Part shown: in pieces, positions 1 to 12,143 of the stretch
Position numbering within the stretch: position 1 is the stretch's first letter
How the letters are laid out: every line of letters starts with the position of its first letter
Source: Bacteroidales bacterium
GTDB lineage: Bacteria > Bacteroidota > Bacteroidia > Bacteroidales > UBA932
DNA: 64,000 bases
NCBI GenBank assembly: GCA_017469845.1
Contig: JAFUFP010000056.1
Span: 1-64,000, forward strand
Direction: 5' to 3'
Program-made: the position numbers and the translations under genes
The notes under the pieces: generated by a model
What the model was told of the DNA's origin: nothing
What the model saw: only the letters and a program-made list of their open reading frames with translations
Database searches by the model: none

Positions 1-348
1 GTATTTTTGTGCATTGTCTAGTTGTGTTTCGCAAATACAAAACTAGACATTTTGGGCTGAAAACCTGTGAAGGCAATCAGCCCTTTCTCATGCACACGCG
101 CGCGCGAGGATCAAAAATATGTTTACCGGACAGCATTAGATTTTGATATGGAATCAGAAGAAATCGATATGTTTTTTTGCAATTAAACCCCTAACTTGGC
201 AATTGTGAAAATACGCTCTTCTGAGAAATGATTCGCCATTTGCGAAAGATCATTTTTGTATATTGGAGAGTAACGCTTCAGGACAACGGCCTTTGGTGGT
301 CGTACTTGTAGGAACAGAAGACACAAATAACAAAAACACAATAGGCAG
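1..348. other. Intergenic region with two hairpins, no gene seen
   Basis: No convincing coding sequence is visible. A perfect 9-bp inverted repeat (TGTCTAGTT at 15-23, AACTAGACA at 41-49) is followed by a terminator-like hairpin. An alternating purine-pyrimidine run CACACGCGCGCGCG lies near 92-105. The rest is AT-rich leader upstream of the rhamnosidase gene. I could not find a clean promoter match in it. Confidence 0.5.
54..86 (+). terminator. Rho-independent-type terminator of an upstream gene
   Basis: GGGCTGA at 54-60 pairs with TCAGCCC at 77-83 and is followed by TTT. It probably ends a gene lying left of the window on the plus strand. The T run is short, so this is moderate evidence. 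Confidence 0.45.
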
Positions 349-3928
<3,580 letters not shown>

Positions 3929-3950
3929 AATATTCCGATAGTATTTTCAA

Positions 3951-3983
3951 GCCCCGCATTCACACAGATGTGGGGCTTTTTGC
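3951..3983 (+). terminator. Terminator of the rhamnosidase-esterase operon
   Basis: GCCCCGCAT pairs with ATGTGGGGC (one G-T wobble), loop TCACACAG, then TTTTT. It lies 23 nt after the esterase stop codon. Confidence 0.85.
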
Positions 3984-4041
3984 GTTCAACGGCTCTCGCT
4001 CAAATCTATTTATCGCAATAAGCGTAGTATCAAAATCATAT

Positions 4042-4206
4042 ACTAAGATCCAATTTATAGATTTCTTGAATGACCTGCTTTTTCCGGATGAACGTGGCCA
4101 TATATATTGGCAAATATGTTTTCTTCCCATCAACAGAAACGTTGTCGTTGCAAAGGATGATGGCTTTATTCAGGTTGTACTCCAAATTATTTAGAATGTT
4201 GGCATG
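4042..4206 (-). pseudogene. Possible decayed gene fragment, unidentified
   Basis: The minus strand has an open stretch of about 50 codons between stops with protein-like character: NLNKAIILCNDNVSVDGK followed by TYLPIYMATFIRK. After one frame change it continues as VYDFDTTLIAINRFE towards 3985. There is no start codon of its own, and the stretch abuts the ATPase gene upstream region. The look is of the C-terminal remnant of a degraded gene. I do not recognise the family, and chance cannot be excluded for so short a piece. Confidence 0.25.
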
Positions 4207-4229
4207 ATAATCTCACTTTTGAGCTATCC

Positions 4230-4295
4230 TGCGGAAACATCTCCGCAACTTCTTGCAAAAATTGCGGGAATTTTCCCGCAGTTTTATTACATTTG
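4230..4295 (+). promoter_or_regulatory. Promoter and palindromic operator-like sites before the AAA ATPase
   Basis: Two inverted repeats precede the ATPase start. TGCGGA-AACATC-TCCGCA lies at 4230-4247, and the perfect palindrome TGCGGGAATTTTCCCGCA at 4263-4280. A box matching the Bacteroidota -7 consensus, TACATTTG, follows at 4288-4295. A degenerate TTG at 4262 is 23 bp upstream of it. The second palindrome overlaps the region where the -33 element would sit, which would suit a repressor site. This is inference from position. Confidence 0.45.
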
Positions 4296-4320
4296 TGCCG
4301 AAACAATACCGCAACACGCC

Positions 4321-5493
4321 ATGCAAGCACTTTACGACCAATTCTATCAACTTCTGGAACTCACCCCCATGAACTTCTTTCGGGGGCAGCATAATACCAT
4401 CAACTGGGACGTTCGCATCCTTGGCATCCTGGGCCAGAAAGGTGTGGGAAAGTCCACCCTAATTCTGCAGCATATCAAGCAGCAAGGGATCAAGGAAGAG
4501 TCCCTTTATGTCGTTGCCGATGATATTTATTTCAGCGCACATACTCTGTTGGAAACAGCGAAGGCTTTCTTCGCCCGCGGGGGCAAATACCTGTACATAG
4601 ATGAGATTCACAAATACCAGGATTGGAGCAGAGAGATCAAGAATATCTATGACAGTCTACCGCTGCTGCACGTCGTCTATTCCGGCAGTTCCATGCTGGA
4701 TCTGAAAGAAGGCGGAGCCGATCTGAGCCGCCGCGTCATCGAATACCATCTTCCGGTCTGGTCTTTCCGCGAATACTTGAACCTTCGCAATGGTTGGTCC
4801 TTGAAGAGCGCCACCCTGGAGGAAGTTCTGAAAGGGGAAGTCGATTTCCCTTATGGTCCGGAGCGCCCGCTCAAATATTTCGATGATTACATGAAGAAAG
4901 GCTGCTATCCGTTCTCCTTGGAGCCTGAATTTGAGACCCGCCTTCGCCAGGTCATCAATACCACCGTCGAGGTCGATATTCCTAAGTACGCCAAGATGAC
5001 CATCGCCGCCACTCAGAAACTCAAGAAATTCATGTACTACATCTCCAAGAGCGCCCCTGTCAAAATCAATTTCTCAGATATGGCCAGGAATCTGGAGCTG
5101 GACCGTGATGAACTGCCCAAATACCTGGAGTATCTGGAGAAGGCCGAGCTGGTCTCGGTCCTGCGAATGAAGGCAAACGGCGATGCCATCCTCCGCAAGA
5201 TGGACAAACTCTACCTCCATAATTCCAATATGGCATATGTCCTCTCCGGCGAACAGCCCAACACCGGGAACAGTCGCGAGACCATCTTCTTCTGCTGGAC
5301 AAAGCAAATGTTCAAGACGCTGGAATCTCCAGTATCAGACTTCGAAATCGATGGAAGGACTTTCGAAGTGGGAGGTCGAAAGAAGGGGAAGAAACAGATT
5401 GAAGATGTCCAGAATGGGTTTGTGGTCAAAGACGACATAGAATACGTCCACGATAATCAGGTGCCTCTCTGGATGTTCGGGTTCCTATATTGA
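4321..5493 (+). CDS. AAA ATPase with DUF4143 domain
   Basis: Member of the large AAA/DUF4143 family of cytoplasmic ATP-binding proteins, whose role is still poorly defined. The start chosen (MQALYDQFYQLLEL) gives 390 aa, usual for the family. An in-frame ATG at 4204 would place the start before the promoter box and palindromes. Walker A is GQKGVGKST (Lys44), Walker B is YLYIDEIH (D94, E95), and sensor-like YSGSSM follows. The C-terminal half is the DUF4143-like winged and nuclease-like part ending PLWMFGFLY. It stands alone between two terminators. Such genes are often present in many strain-variable copies, and the flanking decayed fragment fits an insertion-prone site. Confidence 0.85.
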   Translation: MQALYDQFYQLLELTPMNFFRGQHNTINWDVRILGILGQKGVGKSTLILQHIKQQGIKEESLYVVADDIYFSAHTLLETAKAFFARGGKYLYIDEIHKYQDWSREIKNIYDSLPLLHVVYSGSSMLDLKEGGADLSRRVIEYHLPVWSFREYLNLRNGWSLKSATLEEVLKGEVDFPYGPERPLKYFDDYMKKGCYPFSLEPEFETRLRQVINTTVEVDIPKYAKMTIAATQKLKKFMYYISKSAPVKINFSDMARNLELDRDELPKYLEYLEKAELVSVLRMKANGDAILRKMDKLYLHNSNMAYVLSGEQPNTGNSRETIFFCWTKQMFKTLESPVSDFEIDGRTFEVGGRKKGKKQIEDVQNGFVVKDDIEYVHDNQVPLWMFGFLY

Positions 5494-5511
5494 AATATAC
5501 AGTTGCGATCT

Positions 5512-5541
5512 CTCCCTCGGACCTGTCCGGGGAGTTTCTTT
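5512..5541 (+). terminator. Terminator after the AAA ATPase
   Basis: CTCCC-T-CGGA pairs with TCCGGGGAG around loop CCTG with one bulged T, followed by TTTCTTT. It is 18 nt downstream of the ATPase stop. The rest of the 256-nt gap to 5750 shows no gene I can support. Confidence 0.65.
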
Positions 5542-5749
5542 GACAGTGAATTCCGGAGAGTAAAGAGGATATTGGGGCATTAATGGATCTTGCTATGAGC
5601 TATCCGTCGAGATAACGGATGGCGTATTCCAAATAGATGTGCAACACACTTCAAAAGTCAAAGATATACAATCAGTTCCACTATTCCTACTATACATAAT
5701 AACAATTATCCACAGGTGCCGGAGCAACTCCTCGATCGTCTGGACCGAA

Positions 5750-8350
5750 CTACATTGACATGCGGATTCCCGCAAGAATCCTACGTCCGAGAAGATTCCT
5801 TGAAATATGGAAAGACTGGAAAGCATTGACAATTTCTGTCCGCATCTCGGTCGCATCAATTATGTTCATGCAGCGGATGAAGACGCTGAATTTAGGTTGT
5901 TTCCACGACAATTCACTGGAAATCAGAGGGGTATTCGACACCTTCACCCCTTCTACGCTATACCAGTTCCAGAAGCAGTCCGTATTAAGCGAGACATCCT
6001 TCAATGGTTTGACTGCGAGGGAGAAAACGCATGTAACCTTGTCTGTCCGGGTAGTTGCCGACGAATACGTAAAATGCCGGAGGACGTCTGCCTTGATTTC
6101 TCCCGACAGCCAGTCGCAGGGATTGCTCCTCAGAGTCAGTCCGGCGGAATAGTCCAGGTCCTTGAATACAGCATCCCTGCCCTGAAGGAGATATTCATAG
6201 GAAGATGTAAACACTGCTCCCCTGGCTTCAGCAACCAACGTCCTGGAACCAAAGAATTTCTTGACACTGCCACGGACTCCGACATTCCTTCCAACTGTCT
6301 GTGCAGGGATGAAAGAGGCAACCATGTATCTGTCAAAATAATAGGAGGATGCTGTCCTGTCACTTGACGTCTTTCCGTAATTCGCAGAAAGAGTGGCATA
6401 AAACATTGCAACGTTGTCAGAAAATTTCAGATTGAAGTTGACGATCAGCGCCCTTGTCATTCTTAAGCTGTCCGGGATGACAAGAGAGCGGTATGACCTT
6501 GCAACTGCAGCACCCAACAGCGACTCATCAGAAGATCTTGACATCGAATAACTCATCATCACATCATAGTCCAATTTTCCGGACACCGGACCGGCAAGGC
6601 TGATCAGAGGAGAAACCAATGGAAAGACTACGTTTTCGCCTCCGAAATGAAGGTAGTTCAGGCTGGCGGGAAGACTCACCGACGCTCTTGACCTGCCGAT
6701 CTGCCTGGTAGTGGAAACAGCCACGCCAGGAGCAAAGTGCATGATGCCTGTTTTAGAATGCCTGGAGAAATATGACTCCGGTAAACCATCCAAAGAAGAC
6801 TCCAGACCGGAATACGAAAAATCCGCATTCAATGCGATCTTGAATATTAGGGAACGACTCTTTACATTGAATCTCAATGAGTTCCTTGAATCAAGACGAG
6901 ACAAGTCATACTTCTGGCTGAAAGACTCCGTACCAACTGTGAAATCAGCTCTGTGACCATCCAGCTTGAAAAACTGCGTGTCGCTCATCACCTCTACTGC
7001 ATGATGGCGGGAAGTGAGGACAGTCGAATTCAGGAGGTTTTCAATTTTGAATACCGGCAGATTACGATTATCGGACACGGGATCTTCCCTGCTGACATAG
7101 AGGAGATTATCCCTTATCTGACCGGAAAACTCAAGCTTGTCTGAGAAGTATTTTTTATCTCCATTGTTTTCCAGTTCGGCTCCGGCATTGAAATAAAGCT
7201 TCCTGTCCTGCATTGACACTCCTTCATCGATGGTCAGGGCTCCGCCGTCTTGGAAACTGATAGTCTCGCTGGAAAAGGATTCTTCTGTGTATTTCTCTGC
7301 GGCAGCATTCAAGAAAGTCCTTGACATCATTCCGTTATTGAACTTATGGAGCGCATTCATGCTTGCAATCCCGGAAGTATTCGCATACCAGTATTCCTTG
7401 GGAAGATCCAAAGCTGAAATAGTCGGTGACAATGGCGAATCGAAGTCTGGATCGATGCTTTCCTTAAGAAGATAGGCCTTTCCGGAGGTGCGACCGAAAT
7501 ATTCCTGCTCCCTGAGTTCCTGCACGATGTCTATGCCCACGTTGTTGCCCTTAAGGAGAAATAGGCTCTGGTCTGTAGGAGCGAATCGGGTCACCATAGC
7601 CCTGGCGTCAAAAAGCGGGAACATGGGTGCTCCCGCGGAAGCTGAACCTGAGAAAAGCCAGGTGCTGCGGGAAGATTCTTTCAAGATTATGTTGACGGCA
7701 CTTCTATCTGTTAATACCATGCCAGAAAGGGCTTTCACTGGTTGGTGATTCCTGTACACCTCAACACGGGAGATCTTGTCAGGAGTAAGATTCCTGACAA
7801 CTGTCCCATACCTCGCGCCCAATAGATCCATTCCCTCAACGTAGAACTTGACTATGGATTCTCCGTCCACACGTATTCCTCCAGATTCATTCACACTTAT
7901 TCCTGGAAGCTTTTCCAACAGTTCTCCTATATCCCGTTCCTGTCCGTCAGAGAAAGCGGCGACAGAAAAAACAGTGGTGTCTCCTTTTTCCTCGATGGCG
8001 CTTGCGCTAACCTTCGCAGCCGGTAGTTCGGTTTTTTGTGGAATGAGCTTGATTTCGAGCGGTTCTGTGGCTGATGCAACATCTATCCTGCATGATGCAT
8101 AGCCCATCATGGTAACCATGAGAATATCAGGAGCTTCAGTCCCTTTATAATTCAACTGGAATGCCCCGTCGGCCTCGGAGATGGAGTACCCTACGACCTT
8201 GGAATCCTTGTAGGCAGAGACGAAGGCCCCTGCGACAGGTTCGCCGGTCTTTGCATCCAACACCTTTCCGGCTATCCCGTCATAGCTTCGGGAATGGCAA
8301 CAAATGGGCAGGAGCAGAACTATAAGTGAAATCAGGATAACGCGTCCCAT
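5750..8350 (-). CDS. TonB-dependent-receptor-like outer membrane protein (GLPGLI partner)
   Basis: Large outer-membrane beta-barrel protein of 866 aa. Signal peptide at residues 1-20. A carboxypeptidase-regulatory-like domain (GKVLDAKTGEPVAGAFV) covers about 27-105. A plug-like segment with GELLEKLPGISVNESGGI and KISRVEVYRNHQPVKAL lies near 145-225, and the remainder is barrel. This is the short receptor type that occurs beside GLPGLI proteins and not with a SusD partner. It starts 14 nt after the GLPGLI gene, in one operon driven from about 9300. The ligand is unknown; transport of a peptide or metal is possible for this family but not shown here. A paralogue sits at 14981-17536. Confidence 0.78.
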   Translation of the reverse strand: MGRVILISLIVLLLPICCHSRSYDGIAGKVLDAKTGEPVAGAFVSAYKDSKVVGYSISEADGAFQLNYKGTEAPDILMVTMMGYASCRIDVASATEPLEIKLIPQKTELPAAKVSASAIEEKGDTTVFSVAAFSDGQERDIGELLEKLPGISVNESGGIRVDGESIVKFYVEGMDLLGARYGTVVRNLTPDKISRVEVYRNHQPVKALSGMVLTDRSAVNIILKESSRSTWLFSGSASAGAPMFPLFDARAMVTRFAPTDQSLFLLKGNNVGIDIVQELREQEYFGRTSGKAYLLKESIDPDFDSPLSPTISALDLPKEYWYANTSGIASMNALHKFNNGMMSRTFLNAAAEKYTEESFSSETISFQDGGALTIDEGVSMQDRKLYFNAGAELENNGDKKYFSDKLEFSGQIRDNLLYVSREDPVSDNRNLPVFKIENLLNSTVLTSRHHAVEVMSDTQFFKLDGHRADFTVGTESFSQKYDLSRLDSRNSLRFNVKSRSLIFKIALNADFSYSGLESSLDGLPESYFSRHSKTGIMHFAPGVAVSTTRQIGRSRASVSLPASLNYLHFGGENVVFPLVSPLISLAGPVSGKLDYDVMMSYSMSRSSDESLLGAAVARSYRSLVIPDSLRMTRALIVNFNLKFSDNVAMFYATLSANYGKTSSDRTASSYYFDRYMVASFIPAQTVGRNVGVRGSVKKFFGSRTLVAEARGAVFTSSYEYLLQGRDAVFKDLDYSAGLTLRSNPCDWLSGEIKADVLRHFTYSSATTRTDKVTCVFSLAVKPLKDVSLNTDCFWNWYSVEGVKVSNTPLISSELSWKQPKFSVFIRCMNIIDATEMRTEIVNAFQSFHISRNLLGRRILAGIRMSM

Positions 8351-8364
8351 CGAGTCTATCTATT

Positions 8365-9210
8365 CTATTTCCAATAACTCTCTGAAATCAGCGGCTGGAA
8401 TTTCAGATACTTGTTTCCTGGTTCAATAGAACCGTCACGCCTTCTGACCTGGGCCACGCTCCCCCCAAGCCCCCATAACTCATTCCTGTATTCAACATCT
8501 CTTCGGGCCCTGGTCTTTACCTTCTCCAACTCCTTGACTGAAAGCTTCCTGACCTCACTGTTCCTAGTGTATGCCTTCATCCCGTCCGGCCATCTCGGAA
8601 CGTCATATTGTTCAAGATTCAATATGTAAAAGTTGAAAATACTCTCTGAATCAATGGCATAGACAATCAGTCCAGGACAGCCCCAAAGTAGCCATGGGCC
8701 TGCGTTGACAGGAATATCTTCGGTGTACCACGCTGTCCAGTGCCTTCCCAGATAGTCGGCTTCCGCCATCTTCACCTCATATCCGCCGAATGTCTTGCTA
8801 GAGTCCATTTCAACTAAAGTCCATTGTGGCAGTTCAAGCTTGCCGCCTTCTCCGATAAATACGTGACCGACCTCATTAAACCCTATTTCGTACTCACCAA
8901 CAGAATAATTCACATGCCAGAAATCTGTAGTGCCACGATGCCTTGCAGCTTCGTTATAAGCCACCTGATCCTTTGTATTTCCGAACATGTCGAAAGCCAG
9001 AACACTTAAAGAGTCTCTCAAAAAGCGTCCTTCACTATAAAAATAGCTCTCTTTGCCATTGAAGTCCAACTTCATGTCCATGTCTGTCTGAAAATTCTTT
9101 TCTGTGACATCCCGCTTATGAAGAAAGGCGTATGAAACCCTAATGTTTTGCTGTGCCAATAAGTTGACACAACAGAACACCATAATAAAAACAGACTGAA
9201 AAACCTTCAT
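8365..9210 (-). CDS. GLPGLI family protein
   Basis: Exported 281-aa protein of the GLPGLI family, named after a conserved motif. Here the motif reads AGPWLLWGCPGLIVYA, with Cys in place of the usual Leu. The signal peptide covers residues 1-19 (ending NLLAQ). The family has no established biochemical role. It recurs next to TonB-dependent-like receptors, as here, which suggests a periplasmic or surface accessory to the receptor. First gene of a two-gene operon. Base composition around 8.4-9.6 kb is more AT-rich than in the housekeeping part of the window. Confidence 0.85.
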   Translation of the reverse strand: MKVFQSVFIMVFCCVNLLAQQNIRVSYAFLHKRDVTEKNFQTDMDMKLDFNGKESYFYSEGRFLRDSLSVLAFDMFGNTKDQVAYNEAARHRGTTDFWHVNYSVGEYEIGFNEVGHVFIGEGGKLELPQWTLVEMDSSKTFGGYEVKMAEADYLGRHWTAWYTEDIPVNAGPWLLWGCPGLIVYAIDSESIFNFYILNLEQYDVPRWPDGMKAYTRNSEVRKLSVKELEKVKTRARRDVEYRNELWGLGGSVAQVRRRDGSIEPGNKYLKFQPLISESYWK

Positions 9211-9299
9211 GACATCATATTATTAGGTGAATTCAATTTCATATGATATAAAAAGTACTTTTGGGATGTGATGAGGGACAGGTCCACCTATCCCCACCG

Positions 9300-9330
9300 C
9301 AAACATAGGGGGAATATTTTTAATTTCCAA
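9300..9330 (-). promoter_or_regulatory. Promoter of the GLPGLI-receptor operon
   Basis: On the minus strand TTG (9330-9328) is followed after exactly 20 bp by TATGTTTG (9307-9300). This fits the Bacteroidota consensus TTTG-N19-21-TAnnTTTG. Predicted transcription starts near 9293 and leaves a leader of about 80 nt before the GLPGLI start at 9210. Confidence 0.65.
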
Positions 9331-9414
9331 CTAAAATTGATAGTTCAACTAATTTTTTTCTTGTTTTTGCTTTTCAGGACACTGCGCAAAAGAAAAAAGC
9401 TCCGGAAATGGAGA

Positions 9415-9624
9415 ATCCGTTGTAAAGTAACCCCCTCATTCCGCACCTAAGTAACCCCCTTTATCTTTTCTTTTCATCGATATTAAGAATGCAGGCTGTA
9501 GGGAAGAAAAACCGCACTAGCCTGCATTCTCTTTATGATTTCGTTCTTATGACCAGGGGGATACTTTGCATCGGAACAGGGGGTCCCACTTACAAGAGAA
9601 CGAGGGGACTACTTTGCTTCGGAA
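9415..9624. mobile_element. 210-bp relic with inverted arrays of 24-bp repeats (insertion-sequence-end-like)
   Basis: Two direct 24-bp units on the left (9415-9438, 9439-9462) face three contiguous inverted 24-bp units on the right (9553-9576, 9577-9600, 9601-9624). The shared core reads TTCCG, four variable bases, AAGTA and a run of C. Between the arrays is a perfect 12-bp hairpin (AGAATGCAGGCT at 9486-9497, AGCCTGCATTCT at 9519-9530). No transposase is present. Tandem repeats inside both termini are a hallmark of IS21-family ends, so a non-autonomous derivative or internal-deletion remnant is likely. The family is inferred from architecture, not from a match. Confidence 0.5.
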
Positions 9625-9639
9625 TTTCCAGAACTCACT

Positions 9640-10294
9640 ATGGCAAAGAAAACAAAAGATAAGGGAGTTGAACCTTCGCAAATAATGCGACAGTTGCCGG
9701 AATCCGGAGGGATTAATGATTTCGGTGAGATTGTGATATATAACCCCGTAGATACGATCAAAATAGATGTTCATCTTGATCGAGAGACGGTTTGGCTGAC
9801 CCAACAGCAGTTAAGCGTATTGTTCGGAGTAGACCGAACGGTTATCGTCCGTCATATCGGCAATATCTATCGGTCCAAAGAGTTGGATGAGGCCTCAACC
9901 TGTGCATTTTTTGCACAGGTTCAAAATGAAGGTGGACGCCAAGTAAATGCGTATCCAGAATTATTATAATCTTGATATGATTCTCTCCGTCGGATACCGT
10001 GTCAATTCCCGAAACGCAACCTCTTTTCGCCAGTGGTCGAATTCGGTTTTGAAGGAATATCTACTTCGCGGGTACGCGATCAACCCTCGGCTTGAACAAC
10101 TCGAACGAAGGGTTACTAAGACGGAAGAGAAGATTGACTTTTTTATCAAGACCGCTCTACCTCCCGTAGAGGGCATTTTCTATGACGGACAAATATTCGA
10201 CGCTTATGAGTTCGCCTCTAAACTTATCAGAAGCGCAAAGGTTCGGATCGTGTTGATTGACAACTATGTAGATGAAACAGTGCTTACATTCTAG
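9640..10294 (+). pseudogene. Frameshifted and truncated virulence RhuM family gene
   Basis: The first part (9640-9969) encodes a RhuM-like N-terminus with LTQQQLSVLFGVDRTVI and FAQVQNEGGRQV. The second part (from 9947, another frame) continues with NYYNLDMILSVGYRVNSR, then FRQW and LLRGYAINPRLEQLERR. Removing one A from the AAA run at 9945-9947 joins the two frames without loss, so a single-base insertion broke the gene. The second frame stops after IDNYVDETVLTF, where intact relatives continue for well over 100 residues, so the 3' end is also lost. Intact members are of uncertain function, often in genomic islands. It directly follows the 24-bp-repeat relic. Confidence 0.75.
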
Positions 10295-10316
10295 GAGAAC
10301 GTAGAACTCTCTCTTT

Positions 10317-10344
10317 GGCCTCGCCTACGGAGCGGGGCCTTTTT
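10317..10344 (+). terminator. Strong terminator after the RhuM pseudogene
   Basis: GGCCTCGC (10317-10324) pairs with GCGGGGCC (10332-10339) around loop CTACGGA, followed by TTTTT. Confidence 0.85.
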
Positions 10345-10456
10345 GTATCCTGCTCTATAAATGGTGCTTGAATGTGACTGGATACGTGTGAATCTGAAAA
10401 ATGTTGATTTTTTTTCAATCGCCAAAAGTGGGATATTTTTTGTCACATTTTTACGA

Positions 10457-10488
10457 AAATGGCCCTACAGGTATCTGTAAGGCCATTT
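10457..10488 (-). terminator. Terminator of tRNA-Ser
   Basis: AAATGGCC and GGCCATTT form an outer stem, with an inner TACAG/CTGTA stem. It lies just downstream of the tRNA on the minus strand and is followed there by a T-rich stretch. Confidence 0.65.
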
Positions 10489-10491
10489 CAG

Positions 10492-10579
10492 CGGAGAGAG
10501 CGAGATTCGAACTCGCGATACCCTTTTGGGGTACACACGCTTTCCAGGCGTGCCTCTTCAGCCACTCGAGCATCTCTCC
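10492..10579 (-). tRNA. tRNA-Ser (anticodon GGA)
   Basis: The minus strand folds as a class II tRNA. Acceptor GGAGAGA (10579-10573) pairs with TCTCTCC (10499-10493), with discriminator G at 10492. The anticodon stem CACGC/GCGTG encloses loop CTGGAAA. The long variable arm is GTACCCCAAAAGGGTAT, and the T arm contains GTTCGAATC. Length 88 nt. The 3' CCA is not encoded. It decodes UCC/UCU. tRNA genes are common integration sites, which fits the mobile debris on its left. Confidence 0.95.
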
Positions 10580-10746
10580 AATAGTTCCTTATTCCCGTGT
10601 GGCGGAATTCGGGACTGCAAATATAGAAAAACTTTTTGGTTATTTGCCCTTTGTGATGTTTTTTTCGAAAATAATCACGCCCGATTACGAAAAAGGGGAC
10701 ACCGCTTTCGCAGATCCCCTTCGTTCCTGTAATCTTGCCGATTCCG

Positions 10747-12129
10747 CTAAAGCGTATTCTGTCTCAGATTCTCGACATATCTGTCTATTCTTTGGAGTTC
10801 TGTCGGTATCCTGATGCTCTGAGGGCAGTGAGGCATACACTGTCCACATCCGATGCAATGGTCAGCTTGCCTTAGGGTCGGGATAGCGCGATCGTAGCTG
10901 AGAAGATACTGTCTTTTGAGTTTTCTGTAATTCTCCTGCTCGACGCTCTGAGGGAATTTACCTTCGTTCACGCAATTGTTGTACTGCTTGAATATTTCAG
11001 GGATGTCGATTCCGTAGGGACAAGGCATGCAGTACTTGCAGTCGTTGCAGTCTACTGTCGGGAATTCCTTGATGAGGATAGCCATCTGCTCCAGGAAATC
11101 CTTTTCATCCTGGTTCAGTTCCTGGAAGTGGAGGAAGGTGTCGAGATTGTCCTGAAGGTGTTCCATATAGGTCATTCCGGACAAAGCGGTGAGCACTCTG
11201 GGATACGAGCCCACAAAGCGGAAAGCCCAGGATGCGATACTCTTTTCCGGACTCCTCTCTTTCATTGCCTTGGCAACGTTTTCCGGAACCCTTGAAAGAC
11301 GTCCTCCTTGTAGCGGCTCCATGATTGTGATGGGCAGCTCCCTCTTGTCGAGTTCTTCATACAGGTACTCGGCATTGACATTGCGTACCCCGTCCGCATG
11401 TCTCCAGTCGACATAGTTCATCTGTATCTGCACGAAATCCCAGTGGTACTTCTCGTGCAATGCGATTATCTGCTCGAATCCTTCCTGGTTCCCGTGGAAT
11501 GAGAATCCCAATTGACGGATGTTACCTTTCTCCCTTTCCTTTAGGAGGAAGTCCATGATTCCGTTTTCCTCGTATCTTCTCGCGAAGGCTTGATATCCGC
11601 CGTTTCCGATATTGTGCAGAAGGTAGTAGTCGAAATAATCCGTCTCCATCTGCTCAAAGGAGTCGTGGTACATCTTCTCGGAAGCCTCTCTCGTAAACAC
11701 ACTGAAGTTTGAGAGTTTTGTCGCAAGATAGTAACTCTTTCTGGGGTATCTGTTCAATGCGATACCGGAGGCTTTCTCCGACTGTCCCTGCAGATATGCG
11801 GGTGAAGTGTCGTAGTAGTTCACGCCATTGGCCATGGCGACATCTATGAGCTCGTTGACCTTTTCCTGGTCGATGACGTCTTTTCCGTCCTTGTCTTTGA
11901 TCATCGGCCATCTCATACAACCGTACCCAAGGATTGAGACTTTGTCTCCGTTATGCTCATTGATATGGTAAGGCATTCCGTCCGAGATGGGATTGTCATT
12001 GGTTGTGACAACGGCGGCGGTTTTCTTGGTGTCGGAAGAGCCGCAGCCGGTAAGGATAGTCGCACCGGTAGCCAGAGCTCCCGCTCCTGCAGCCTTTATG
12101 AAATCTCTTCTGTTTATGTTCTTTTCCAT
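10747..12129 (-). CDS. Tat-exported aldo/keto reductase with C-terminal 4Fe-4S domain
   Basis: Predicted periplasmic or membrane-attached oxidoreductase of 460 aa. The start at 12129 exposes the twin-arginine signal NRRDFIKAAGAGALATGA followed by a Cys in TILTGC, so it may be lipidated. The AKR domain (about 55-330) keeps the catalytic set: YYDTSPAY (Asp, Tyr), ATKLSN (Lys) and LLHNIG (His). The C-terminal part has ferredoxin-like clusters CNDCKYCMPCPYG and CIGCGQCMPHCP. AKRs with Fe-S tails take electrons from ferredoxin-type partners. The upstream gene, only 14 nt away, is a polyferredoxin membrane protein that could supply them. The substrate is unknown. Confidence 0.85.
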   Translation of the reverse strand: MEKNINRRDFIKAAGAGALATGATILTGCGSSDTKKTAAVVTTNDNPISDGMPYHINEHNGDKVSILGYGCMRWPMIKDKDGKDVIDQEKVNELIDVAMANGVNYYDTSPAYLQGQSEKASGIALNRYPRKSYYLATKLSNFSVFTREASEKMYHDSFEQMETDYFDYYLLHNIGNGGYQAFARRYEENGIMDFLLKEREKGNIRQLGFSFHGNQEGFEQIIALHEKYHWDFVQIQMNYVDWRHADGVRNVNAEYLYEELDKRELPITIMEPLQGGRLSRVPENVAKAMKERSPEKSIASWAFRFVGSYPRVLTALSGMTYMEHLQDNLDTFLHFQELNQDEKDFLEQMAILIKEFPTVDCNDCKYCMPCPYGIDIPEIFKQYNNCVNEGKFPQSVEQENYRKLKRQYLLSYDRAIPTLRQADHCIGCGQCMPHCPQSIRIPTELQRIDRYVENLRQNTL

Positions 12130-12143
12130 GGTGAGTATCCTTT

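Noticed and set aside
92-105. CG-alternating tract as a Z-DNA or regulatory element
   Set aside because: Only about 14 nt long and with no other supporting signal.
3970-4194. Plus-strand open frame of 74 codons after the esterase terminator
   Set aside because: It begins inside the terminator and its protein looks random; the opposite strand is more protein-like.
4204-4320. Longer N-terminus of the AAA ATPase from the ATG at 4204
   Set aside because: This stretch holds two palindromes and a promoter box, and relatives begin near the 4321 start.
9415-9624. 24-bp repeats considered as a CRISPR array
   Set aside because: The units are contiguous with no spacers, face each other, and no cas genes are near.
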